Positions 12,933-24,200 of a DNA stretch of 64,000 bases are shown one piece after another. The number at the start of each line of letters is the position of its first letter. Within the stretch, counting starts at the first letter, position 1. A model generated the notes under the pieces. It had not been told where the DNA came from. It saw only the letters and a program-made list of their open reading frames with translations, and did not search any database. Both the position numbers and the translations under genes were made by a program. The DNA is from Formicarius rufipectus (Eukaryota; Chordata; Aves; Passeriformes; Formicariidae): the NCBI GenBank assembly GCA_013399695.1, contig VXAU01006170.1, positions 55,824 through 119,823 of the forward strand, given 5' to 3'.

Positions 12933-13100
12933 ATACAAGATGATGTATTTGACGTCTTAGATATCTTTTATATCCAACCCCATTGCCATGGGCATCTTGC
13001 ATTAGACAAGTTTGCTCAAATCCCTGTCCAACCTGACCTTGAACACTTCCAGTGGGACATCCATAACTTCTCTGGGCAGTCCTTGACTTCCTTCTCAAAA
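12930..13100 (-). mobile_element. CR1 LINE 3'-UTR fragment, antisense
   Basis: On the + strand the order is TATCCAACCCC, GCCATGGGCATCTTGCA, TGCTCAAATCCCTGTCCAAC, a CTGACCTTGAACACTTCCAG block, and then GGGACATCCATAACTTCTCT. This is the antisense layout of a CR1 3' UTR, so the element is on the - strand with its 3' end to the left. Just left of it, 12,913-12,932 is a tandem ATACCAC heptamer. It sits where CR1 normally has its short terminal repeats but has a different unit. Only about 170 bases remain, which is typical 5' truncation. Confidence 0.85.
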
Positions 13101-15183
13101 ATACTACATGCTTGAACAAAGATTTTTACTAAACTGACAAATGCAGGTGAAGAACATAAGCATAGCTGTGTGATATCCTATGTGTCATTTTCTCAAGTTT
13201 CTTGGAAGAAAAATAACTTTTGATCTGGAAGGAGAAGAGGAGGGGTGTGCGTGTGCACAGACTCGAATCACATTAGGGTCTGCATATTCAGAAGCCTGAT
13301 TTTAAAGATTTGGTTTGAGAAATAGGTAAAATATGGCACATGATTTTTCTCTGAAAAACTGAAATGGGAAAGGTTGTCAGTGTTTTTGGCTTGTTAATTT
13401 TCTTTTGTAATTGAAAAGGAAGGGGGAAGTGGTGGGGGTTCTGCATACTCATGCTTTGTTGATTTTCTAGTCTGGCTAATTGCTGCTTCAGGGATGAGAA
13501 TCTCCCAAATCAGGTTTCTATAAATGCATTTCTTTAGTTTTGGACAATCCTCAGTTACTTGTATTTTACATTCTATTTCAAGTTAATTAATTTAAAAACT
13601 TATGTGAAATAACTTCAGAAATTATCACAGTGTACAGTAAAATCAGAAGATAGATTTTAAAATTTTTATTTTTGTTTTTTAATACCCCTCATAGTAGCAC
13701 TTGACTATTGTGAAGGAATTCAGCAGATGTTTTTTCAACTCTTATCTACAGGTAGAAGCTGATAGCAGGTATTACACTGTCAGCACATCTCTAAATTTTA
13801 CTTTGATGCAGTCTGGCAGAAGCAATAGGTACAGCAAAACTAATCTTTCCAATAACATATGTCTCCTAGAAAGAGACAGGACTGTATGTATTAAAAATAG
13901 CTTGACTGAAGGAAAAAATATATTGACGAGGATTTTCTTATCTGATATTTACTTTTATGTACTGGCAGCCTACCTTCTTTCTTCTCTTGTCCCATGTGGA
14001 ACAAAAAGAGGCCTGTGCTGCTAGTAGATCTACTTTATTTTTTTTTATTATTTTTTGTATTGATAGTGCAAGTACTATCTTTGGAAAAGACAAAAATCTT
14101 TGGTTTTGCTTCCCCCTTCTAGTTTTTGAGATCAATCACACCTCCTTCCTCTTCACTGTATCTCACCTCCTACTTGTATCTACCTCCAGACTAATAGGAT
14201 GGATAGCTCTGTAGAACAAATATTTGAGTTACTGCATGCTCCTTTTAATAAGCTTACTGGATATGTAGTTTAGTTTCCAGACATTGTCATATTCAATTTT
14301 TTCTCACTTATTAATATGAATAAAAATATATTTGTGATTATCTTTTTGAATAGGAAAATTTTGCTTACGTATATGTAGAGGAGTAATTTCCTGGATAGGG
14401 GTTTTATTTTAATATGACTAAAATGGAATGAAATAGTGAAGACAAGTGAAATTTTGGGTTATTAGGAGGACAGAACACTACTATTCTGGATTAATCCATT
14501 CAGTTATATTGTTCTGTTGCAGTAATCTAAATTGTAAGCAGGATGTTCTTGTATGAATGTTTCATGCCCAGATACAGATCATCCAGATTTCCATACCACC
14601 CAGATCCTGAGCTGACTGAGCAGGAAGGCACCTGTCTCCTTGGTAGTACTGATGTATCCAGATTTCCTCCTCGTTGTTAAAAACCCGTGAGTTATCCATA
14701 GAAGGCAGACAGTTCCCTCCCTCTGCAACTCTGCCTTTGTTTCCTCCAAAGTTCATCAAGCCTGATTTTATTTCTTTTTTTGTCAAATGGCTCTCACCTG
14801 CTCCAGTTGTATACCCACAGTCATACAGCTGAGGTTCCTATTTCCATCAAAGCAGAAACCATATTAAGTACATGAAACGAGCACTTACTCCTTAAAAATT
14901 GCTTCCAGATTTTGTTTAATTGCTTTTGTGGTGTTTTCACATCTATTTTATCTGCTGTAAATGTTGTGGGTGCAGTTACTGCTAATTCTGCCCTTTTTTT
15001 TTTTTGCTCTCAAGCAATGTAACAAAGTTAAACAGTGACAGGGTACTCCAATTCAGTGACCGCATTAATTCAGCTTCTAAAAATGTGTGTCAAGTAGCAA
15101 AATATTATTCACATATTTACAGACAAGCACAGGAGAGATAAAATGACTTGTCAACCTTTGAAGCAGTAAAGAAACAAGTTCAT
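13101..15183. other. AT-rich noncoding DNA
   Basis: No gene recognised. Overlapping 65-107-codon frames near 13,700-14,214 on both strands are mutually incompatible and resemble no family I know. Confidence 0.55.
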
Positions 15184-15262
15184 GGATTTTTTTCTTGGTT
15201 GTTGTTTTTGTTTCGTTGGTTGGTTGTTGTTGGGTTTTTTTTTCCCCTTTGGTTGTTTTTCA
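15184..15262. repeat. T/G-rich low-complexity tract
   Basis: Mixed GTT, GGTT and T-run units on +. The - strand is A/C only over most of the tract. The composition resembles the tracts near 22.5, 30.5 and 37.5 kb. Confidence 0.8.
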
Positions 15263-16440
15263 AGCTTAACTGTCCCCCTTTGTCCTGAAAATTACCCCTC
15301 TTTTAAAGCAACTGTCTGTCTGGCACAGACAACTTGTGTTTGTTTAACACCTTTGCCAGGTAAAATTACAAAGATAAAGTTGCTTCTCCTAAGTAGACTG
15401 TTTCTCCAAACAAGAAAACTAACTAGAAGGAAATGTTGTCTCAGAGTTTAATAAAAAATGTGCATTTCTCCCTCTCCTCTCTACATCGCTGTGTTAAAGG
15501 ATTAGATAAAAATATGGAAGAGCATAATGCATGCTTCCAGGGTAAATCTGGTTGAAAGTTGAGACTAAAAGCCAACACAGTTCTCAATACTTAGCTCATG
15601 AGTATGATTTTCTTGAAATGTGTCCTTTTTATTGCAATCAGTGAAATCACTGCAGTTCTGTACAGTGATATTACAGGCCTGTACATACCTCTGATGATCA
15701 TGAATGAAATACTTTTCTTGTAACTCAGTCAATGCTTCACTGGAATATCAAAACTAGGGTCAGATGTTCCTGACATACGGTATATAAGCAGTACACACAG
15801 ACACTGCACAGTTTGCAATCTGCTTAAACTTCCTCTCTAGTTAATGGTGGAGAGACGTGATAAAATGTGTTATTATCAAAAGAATCAAGCCCACCCACAT
15901 TTAAATGCTTTCTTTCTCTAATTTATGCTTAAATGAAATACTGCCAAAATGTCTTCCTCTTCCACTGGAAGTAGATGAAGGTAGCAGGAGATGTCACGCT
16001 CTTGTCTGTCTCCATTTAGACAACCTCTGAGACTGCGACAGGAGTTGTGTGCACTTCTTTTTCATAATAACCCAGCAGCTGGAGCAGAATAATTTGGTAT
16101 GGAGACTTGAGCTCTGAATGCTTCATAGCCCAGAGCAGACTGAATCCAAACTGCAGTGGAATACCAAGGAGCGTTCTGGTTAAAAGCATTTCTGTCCCTT
16201 TGCTGAAGCTGAGGCTGGAAAACAAATTTACGGGTCAAGAAGAGAACACACAATTTATATCCTGATTCTCACCTAACTCAGCTGTAAAGAGAAAACATAT
16301 CTGTACTTATTTTAGAAAGGTTTGCTTGTGTCACTGTTTAGTGAACTTCAATAGCAATGTAATGCAGAGTTAACCAGAAAGCTGAGTCTGAAACCACAGT
16401 TTTACTCTTCTCTTAGCTAACTAACCAAAAGACTCAGGAG
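15263..16440. other. Noncoding DNA, no features seen
   Basis: Base composition is close to background. No repeat family or gene was recognised. Confidence 0.5.
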
Positions 16441-17020
16441 CACAGCTGTGGTCAGGAGCGAGTCCTGCTTTAGGCTCGGTTACCCCTTTGCTAACACATC
16501 TTTGACAGCAGGGAGCAGCCACCAGCAGAGGCTCACCAGCAGCTGACCTCTCCCATGATGGAGAGATAGAAGAAGCTGATCCTGGACATGCTGACTGATA
16601 TTGTGACAGGGTTTCAAGTTGAAGCTGGGCTCAACAACAGGCAGCACGTAGATGAGTTTGCACAGGATCAGCCTAAAATCACCTGGTAATTTTTGAGGCT
16701 TATCTGACCTGCCCACAGTAACATCCTGTCTTAAATCTTTGCCAGCAAGATATAGAACACGAGTAGTCACTGGCCATCGTTGTGTCTCAGCTGTGGGACA
16801 ATTGGGCTGATTTAAGCCAGAATTGCTGTGATACCATGGTCATCATCAGCCTGCTGCATTTGGTCACACAAGAACCTGTTTCAATGGTATTATCAGTCCT
16901 GGCAGTTTTACAATACTGAATGCAAAGCTCTGGGAGAGAAGTCACAAGTTAGAGGTGAGGGACATGGGGAAGCTTCAACAGCTGTGCCTCAACTGTGTGC
17001 TGAGGATGCCAGAATTCCAT
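16441..17020. other. Less AT-rich block of unknown origin
   Basis: This block has visibly more G+C than its surroundings, including repeated CAGCAG/CAGCTG motifs and GGGAGCAGCC. A 96-codon frame lies on - (16480-16770). On + there are open stretches interrupted by a stop near 16,567. Neither resembles a protein I recognise. Possible readings are an old processed pseudogene, an LTR remnant or a regulatory element. I see no poly-A tail or terminal repeats to decide. Confidence 0.35.
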
Positions 17021-18632
17021 AAATCACAATTAGAAATTATGTCCGAGTTTCATTGGAGAAGGGCAAAAGACAGCTGAAGACTATGGGTTTGATCATTGTG
17101 TTTGCAACTTATGTGGGTTTTAGAAAATATGAGGACCGTATAGCAGGATAGAGTCAGTCCCACTGTCACGAGCAGTTTTTCTGTAGAACTTGTCTTAGCA
17201 ATACTGTTTGATACTATACAATTCTGAGAATGTTTAGGATACATAACTCCCTTATCTTCTGAATACTGTGTTTTAGGATAAAGTTCAATGATTGCACCAA
17301 AAACTATATGTTCACTGTTCACTTAGGGGTTTTGAACAAAGAGTTTAGTGATTTGAACACCAGGGCTGGATAGGGATTTTTCATCTAAGGGCCATCCATA
17401 ACATGGAATAGGCAAGTCATTTAGCTTGGACATCTTTACTTGCTTCTCTGAGAGAGGAATTATGAAACAAGCCTCCCCACTTCAGTGAATATTTAGGATT
17501 TTATAAATTAATTTGTGTAATTGAGTTTGTAAAATTTGGGGGTTTTAATATATTTGCTGTTTCTAAATTAATATAATAGCCAAAGTTGATAGCATGAAAA
17601 TACTTTGTAGCAAAAAGGAATTGTACCTTCAAGTAGTTGAAAAATACCTCTTTTGATAGATTATATACTTCATTGCTTGGTTATATTCTATATTAAAATA
17701 CTACTTTCCATGAATGAATACAGTTGGGAATCACTCCATTTGGCAATCTAGCGAAGATATATTGTCATCTTCCTCACAAAGTTGTTCTTCATAACATAGC
17801 AAAATCGAATACAATATTGAGGCATGTTTATAAAATCACATAATAGAGTAAGGAAAATTCCTTATATTCAAGTATCTTTTTTCTTTTGAGTCAGTTATTG
17901 TGACACTCAAACGTTATTAATTTCAGATATTCACAGTTTGTAAGTTGTTTCCTCAGAAAGCAAATACTAGCATTTGCACAAAGCTTTTCTGACCTCATTA
18001 CCTTGGCTATGCTGAAAAATCCTGTTTTCCTTCCCCTCGTTCCCTCCTCTCCCTTCAGGAGGCCTTAGAGCATGTAAAAGGAACACTTTTATGGGTATTT
18101 TTTGGCTCAATTGATGCAGCAATATATTATTAGCTTAGTGTAACTCTCTCAAAATTTTATGAGGCTTCACAGAGTAGCTGAAACGAACATAAGTTTTATG
18201 TTTCATACCTAACAGATCATGCAAGTTTCTGTCATTATCAGTGAGGATATGCTTGATCAAGTTCTGACAGTTGACAAATGATGGGGTATTTTTTCTTTAC
18301 TGTGTGAAACATCTGAAAGTCAATAAATTATTAAGGGGATTGGTTCACAGTTTTAAACTACAGAGTGATTATTGTTATCAAAGTTAGATATAGATAAATA
18401 GTAGAAAAAATGCAGAAATTCAGAAGGATATTAAAAAACAGTCACATGATGCAGGAAAACATCCTTAGTGCACTTCCTTCTGATACCTGGCAGGTATGAT
18501 ACCTTCAAAGCCAAGCTTTGCATCTTACACATTTTGGCTAACACTCTGCAACCCAAAGGCAATGAGATATGTTTTAAACAAACATGCTCATCGTATTTCT
18601 TTTTATTTTCCTTTTTCTTTTCCTTTTCTTAG
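17021..18632. other. AT-rich noncoding DNA
   Basis: No gene recognised. It ends in a long pyrimidine tract (about 18,601-18,630), which is described with the exon-like segment that follows. Confidence 0.55.
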
Positions 18633-18683
18633 AACTCCCATCATCAGGAGAGTCAGAGCATAGGAGGAAGAACCTTAAACCTA
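18633..18683 (+). other. Candidate exon A (unproven)
   Basis: A pyrimidine tract of roughly 30 bases ending in CTTAG precedes this 51-base segment, and a full-consensus donor GTAAGT follows at 18684-18689. Two of the three frames are open; one has a stop at TAG near 18,660. In the frame that continues best into candidate exon B it would read LPSSGESEHRRKNLKP. The length is a multiple of three, so skipping would preserve frame. I do not recognise the peptide. Good splice-site matches occur by chance in T-rich intronic DNA, so this could equally be a decoy exon or part of a noncoding transcript. Confidence 0.25.
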
Positions 18684-18828
18684 GTAAGTGATCTTAGAGT
18701 AGACATTTCAAGAGAGAAATTGATGCAAATAAAATAGGTCATGATATAATTATGTTGTCTATCATAAATCAGTGCATTTATTTTTACTTCATAAAAATGT
18801 TTCTGATTCTTTGATTTTGTTTTTCCAG

Positions 18829-18974
18829 GTAATAGTCAGCCAGGGAATAAGACAATCCAGCCTAAACCAGGAGAGTTGCAAGCTTTAGCAAACTGCACTT
18901 CTGTACATAAAACCTGCTTTGTGGGATCCTGTCAGGACAGAATGGTTCATTTTTATTTATTTGGTCTGTTCTAG
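18829..18974 (+). other. Candidate terminal exon B (unproven)
   Basis: It is preceded by TTGTTTTTCCAG, a good acceptor, 145 bases after the candidate donor of exon A. Joined to exon A in the matching phase, a frame of 48 codons runs to a TAG at 18972-18974, including the peptides NSQPGNKTIQPKPGELQ and ANCTSVHKTCFVGSC. The joined frame is 64 codons long. In another phase the frame closes after about 20 codons. No poly-A signal is obvious just downstream. I do not recognise the protein, and the frame length alone is not significant. Confidence 0.22.
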
Positions 18975-21900
18975 AAGATTAAATAGTTCACTTTTTTAAT
19001 AGAAATTGGGAAAGGGACACATAGGGAATATTAGCTCATAAGCTGCTATTTGCATGCTAAGATCTTAATTATAGGTACATGCAAATTTCAAAAGTGATGT
19101 TAATTTCAATTATATGCTCCACTCGGTCCACTTAGGACCCCATTACTTTGTTCACTCAGTTATCACCATCTTGAGGATAAAATTAGGTTGTCCTTTATTG
19201 AAGAAACAACTGTATTGTCCTAGTTTTCTGTGAGGCAATGCACAGGTACTGGAGGAGACCTACTGCCTCTTTTGTCTTGGAGAGTGTTAACAGTAGCAGC
19301 ACTTTTTTCTGTGCTGAAAGTTGAAGTACTCAACTGTGCTGCATGAATCACTGCTCAAATGATGCTCTTCTGTTTGTTTTTACACTAAAGCACTGGCTTC
19401 TACTATGTGTGTGTACACTGAGGTGTGACTTGCTTATAGTACAGGAACTGCACAAGGCAGAATGTTATTTACCAAGAACAAACTTTTCGTTGTTGCCTAT
19501 TTTTATATGCATGTTGCTAGCAAAATATAGGGAAAAAAAATTAAAACTCTCTCTTTTAATGTCCCTGAGGTTTAAATGCATAATAATGTAATATGAATGA
19601 ATATATTTAGATTAGTTTGATTGAAGGTAGAATTATTTTTTTTTTCAGTCTACAGCTCGGTTTGTACTAAACTTCAGCATAAATGACCTTCCCAAATGTA
19701 TTAAATATATGAAGGACTGAAAACAAAATTAATTGTGTCTTCAATATCTGACTACTTGGATGGCAGTGGAAAACATACCTAAGGCAAGTTTATTGTGAAA
19801 AAGGAAACCTTTATGCCCTTCAGACAAGGTACCCTCCACCACATACATTTGCATGAAGTAAAGCATCCCATGAGGCTTAGGAAATATCTGAGGTAATAAA
19901 CTTAGTTGTCCTGGACAATATATTATTTCTGAGTAAAATAGGAACAAGTAGTTGAAATCTCTTAGTGAATAATAAGACCTCCTTTGTTTGCCTACATAAT
20001 GAATTGGCAAGTCTTTTTAACTTTGTGAGGTACATGGCAATAATGCAGTAAGTCCAATGTAAAAATGAATTTAATGTTCTTTAAGATTATAGATTTCCCG
20101 AGCATTTTACTGAAGACTGCAAAATAAAACAAAACAAAACAAAACTCATTCATAATTTCAGTGCTATTTTTCCATACATATTTTTTAAAATACAGTTTTG
20201 GTGTAATGAATTATGTTCTTAAGAGGATCAAATTTACAATTTTGCACATAAATGATAATCTCATCTCCTAGATAAGCAGTTAAATAGATAGCGTTCTTAT
20301 TAATAGCACAATGATACAATCAAATTATGGGTAATTTCTATTATCTTTATAAATAGATAAGAAATATATAGATGTGAAAGAGTCATTGATGTGGAAAATG
20401 TTAAAATAACAAATCTTATTAGAAGAAAGAATTTATAAATAACTTGTCAAGAGGGTAATGACCTCAATTAAATTTTATGTGCAATTATAATTGGCATTTT
20501 TAATAAAGGAATGCTACAGCAAATTACATATTTGATATAATATTACAGGACATCTTATTTCCTCTGGCTTGCATTTATATTAAATAAAAATCTTTGAAAT
20601 AATCAAGGAAGATTCATAATTTAGAGTTTCAAGAATCTGCTCAGATGATGGGTTTAAAACAGTTTTCAATACAAACAAGAAGAAAGTGCGAATCTTATCT
20701 GAAAGTGATCCTTTTCTTCTTTTGACCAAAAAAAAAGAAAGTTGATATTCAACATCTTTTGTTAATATGGTGTATGTTGTTAGATGTAGTCAAGATTGTA
20801 GCATCTTCAAGGTGTAGTCAAATAGAATCCTTTATTATTAAGAGAGTCAAGAATATTCATGTTTTAGTCAAGAAAATCCATTGTGTGCAAAACTGTCTAA
20901 ATAAATCCCTTAGAATGTTCTAATATGACCCAGTTTTCATATTTTCTGCACATAAGTATGACAAGAGTGGAATGCCTTACATTATCATTTTGGTCATGTG
21001 CTAATTTCTAATCCCAAATTAATATTAAAAGAGTAACTTCAAAGTAGTTGTGCAAATATAATCAATGTATATGTTGGGGAGGAGGAGAGACTACCTATGG
21101 AATCCTCCAAAACACCCCTCAGTATAAGCTTTTTAAATGATTTATATTGTCATGAAGTTTTGTTAATATTCAATCTAGATAGACTTAATGATACTGGAAT
21201 AGTGCAGATTTCAAATCTGGGAAAATACTACAAAGAGAAAAGTCATCTTAAACAGTCTCTCATTCTTTAGTGTTTCTCCTTTACTTACAAAAAAATAATA
21301 GTTGAAGGGTTGCAGCTGTAAATTTAATAGTAGAAGAGATCAGTTAAACTGGTGCAAGAAAAAGCAACAAAAAATTAGGAATATTGGCTTGGGGTGACAT
21401 GGCTAAAAATAAGCTATAATAGTTGTTCAGACAGTACCTAATAGAAATTCTAAGCAAAAATAAGTGATGTCTGTAGCGTTCGCAAATAAGCAGCTGCTAT
21501 CATTCACAGTCTACTCCAATTACCTTCTGTTAATCTAGCACTTCTGTAAAATGAAACACTGTGCATATTTTTTCATGGTTCAAATACTGCAGACTTTTAT
21601 TCAGGCACACCAAGAAAAGCTACTATCACAAGTGACCTGTGTAATTGAATGTGAGTTATTTTAGAAACAGATTTCCACAGAGGGAAGGAGAACTGTGGCC
21701 ATGGGGAATCCTCAGCATTTACTTTTTAAATTCTGAGTTGATACATAAATGTAAAAAGAGATAAACTGATATTGTTGAAAAATAAAAGATTATTGTTCAG
21801 TGGAAGGTTTATCATTTGCATACTGTCATATGTATGTAGATATGTTTGTAGATACACTTGGGATTTACTGTAACCTAAGGACTAGATTCTGTTGTAGTTT

Positions 21901-22483
21901 TGAAGATGAAATGTTTTATGGATGAAGAGCAGAGTACTATTCCATCAAAGCACATTCAACACGCCACTCTGGGGAAGGGCTGCTGTAACTACTTCACAGA
22001 CAGGTGAAATTTGGACATTTAAGACCAAAAGCAACTCATAAATCCTATGTCTCACCTAGCTTTGGAGTAACATAAATTGATCTTAAAGCCACACTTTGGA
22101 CTGCATATTTAAATTCATCTAAATTGAAGGTCCATTTAATCCTTGATATTAATGCTCAGTTCTCATAAAACACACTTGTGATCCAGTATGATGCTGAGAG
22201 TTTCCTAGCTCTAGAGTGACCTTCTGCATGAGATAAAGTCATGAAAGTCAGTTGTAGCAAGGATGAAACTTACACAAACTGATCTTATAGCTGAATATTC
22301 AGTTGGTTTATCTTTTTCATAAATAATAATTATCATTTTTTCCTTTACAGAAAGAAATATTCATATTTCTCAAAACATTGGCAACGGGATTAGGTTGTGG
22401 TAGCAATCTAGAGGTCTAAACTGATCACCACAGACCTCTGTGTTGTCCAAGGAAAGTGTATTTTTACAGATTTACCAGGAGAG
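18975..22483. other. AT-rich noncoding DNA with CNE-like stretch
   Basis: No gene recognised. An (AAAAC)n microsatellite lies at 20121-20145. The part near 20,420-20,560 has a non-repetitive AT-rich texture with CAATTA, TAATTG and GTAATGACC motifs, as often seen in vertebrate conserved noncoding elements. Conservation itself cannot be judged here. Confidence 0.5.
20121..20145. repeat. (AAAAC)n microsatellite
   Basis: Several consecutive AAAAC units after AAAAT. Confidence 0.9.
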
Positions 22484-22541
22484 TTTTTCTTCTTTGTTTT
22501 TTTTTGTTGTTGTTGTTTTTTGTTTGTTTGTTTGTTTGTTT
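22484..22541. repeat. T/G low-complexity tract with (GTT)n and (GTTT)n
   Basis: A T-run, then about four GTT units (22506-22517), then five GTTT units ending at 22541. Confidence 0.9.
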
Positions 22542-22961
22542 CAAAACTGTCCTTAGAGTCCCATTTCAAGTTTTCTTATATTCAATACAATGTTTGAGAC
22601 TAAATGTAAACTTTCTGTAGCCTACATGTTTGACAGGTGTTTCTTTGTTGTATAAAATTTGCTGAGATTGTCTAGAACAAGCAATCCGTAGAAATCAGTG
22701 TTTATGGAGACAAGGAGTTCTTGAAGTCGCAGGAAACAGATTTGCAAGACATGCAGGCTGTTCTTTCGTTCAGGGAAACTTTTCTCATGTTTTGTGCAAA
22801 CTCTGAGCACAAAACTACTGCGCAGTACCCTTTAAGTTAATGTATGTTGTGCTGTTAATTCAAAAGCATATTTTATTTTATCAACAATTTTGCAAAATTT
22901 AAAATACCTTATTGGAGTATCTATTGAATTATTATATTTTGAAATTATTTTTATTCAATAT
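22542..22961. other. AT-rich noncoding DNA up to the gap
   Basis: No gene recognised. A 62-codon - frame (22622-22810) is not distinctive. Confidence 0.5.
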
Positions 22962-23346
22962 NNNNNNNNNNNNNNNNNNNNNNNNNNNNNNNNNNNNNNN
23001 NNNNNNNNNNNNNNNNNNNNNNNNNNNNNNNNNNNNNNNNNNNNNNNNNNNNNNNNNNNNNNNNNNNNNNNNNNNNNNNNNNNNNNNNNNNNNNNNNNNN
23101 NNNNNNNNNNNNNNNNNNNNNNNNNNNNNNNNNNNNNNNNNNNNNNNNNNNNNNNNNNNNNNNNNNNNNNNNNNNNNNNNNNNNNNNNNNNNNNNNNNNN
23201 NNNNNNNNNNNNNNNNNNNNNNNNNNNNNNNNNNNNNNNNNNNNNNNNNNNNNNNNNNNNNNNNNNNNNNNNNNNNNNNNNNNNNNNNNNNNNNNNNNNN
23301 NNNNNNNNNNNNNNNNNNNNNNNNNNNNNNNNNNNNNNNNNNNNNN
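22962..23346. other. Assembly gap (385 N)
   Basis: A run of 385 undetermined bases. The first known bases to the right are a pure A run of about 19 bases followed by A/C-rich sequence, so the gap probably covers low-complexity or repeat DNA. Any open frame crossing it is an artefact. Confidence 1.
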
Positions 23347-24180
23347 AAAAAAAAAAAAAAAAAAACAAAAACACAAAAAAACTTCAAGCTGAGAAAAGGC
23401 CAAAATTCAGAAGATGGAAATGTAAAGCAAGGATTCTCCTATTATTTCATGTTGTTCACCAGATTTTAGTTATAACTTTAAAAAATTGTTGGGAGAGGGG
23501 AGAGTCTGTTTATACAAGAATAGTAACATAATTGCACCTCTGTTGCCATGAAAATTATCTGATTTCCAAATGGCTAAACAAGAAGACCATAGGCTAAGTA
23601 TTGTATTATGACAACATAATTTATCTCTTAACTGTAACAATGATAACACTACACTTCTAAAACATATTATTATTTCAAAATAAATAAACCTCTCTTTCAC
23701 ATAGATAAAAAGCCCTAAATTCTTGGCCTTTTCCATGGTATCTTCAGTAGACTTGAAATGGCTTGTAAACTGATTATTTCTTATCACTGTAGCATAGACT
23801 TCTTATTACAAGGTCATAATTAAAAAGTATTTGTTCAACCAAAAAAGTGCATAATGCTGATATATCTGGGGGTTTTTATGGTATGTTGTCTTACTTAGAT
23901 TCCTTAAGAAAGAATGATTGCCATGATACTCTTATATCCCTAAAACATAATAAGGAAATTGCAACCTGGGAGTTATCTTCTAAACAAAGATAGTGTGCTA
24001 AAGGTCAAGTCACTGACAGCTATGCAGTGCCAAAACATTGATGTGCTCCATGAAGAGTTTGAGCCACGTCTATAGATTCTATTCAGTATTCAGTACTATT
24101 TTAGGTTTCCCTTTTTCTGTTCTTTCCTATTACATGCTTACAATTTATGCATGGGGCTTTTTTATTTTTTATGTTTGGTT
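23347..24180. other. A-tract at gap edge, then noncoding DNA
   Basis: The first 35 bases are A-rich (A run, then AAACAC units). The rest is AT-rich with no recognised gene. A 105-codon - frame (23470-23787) shows no family resemblance. Confidence 0.5.
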
Positions 24181-24200
24181 GTTTTGTTTTGTTTTGTTTT
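24181..24200. repeat. (GTTTT)n microsatellite
   Basis: Four GTTTT units followed by T-rich sequence. Confidence 0.9.

Noticed and set aside
12817..13119. 100-codon - frame
   Set aside because: Lies over the 3' UTR of a CR1 fragment, which is noncoding in the intact element.
22890..23531. Long frames across 22.9-23.5 kb on both strands
   Set aside because: Most residues are undetermined because the frames run through the 385-base gap.
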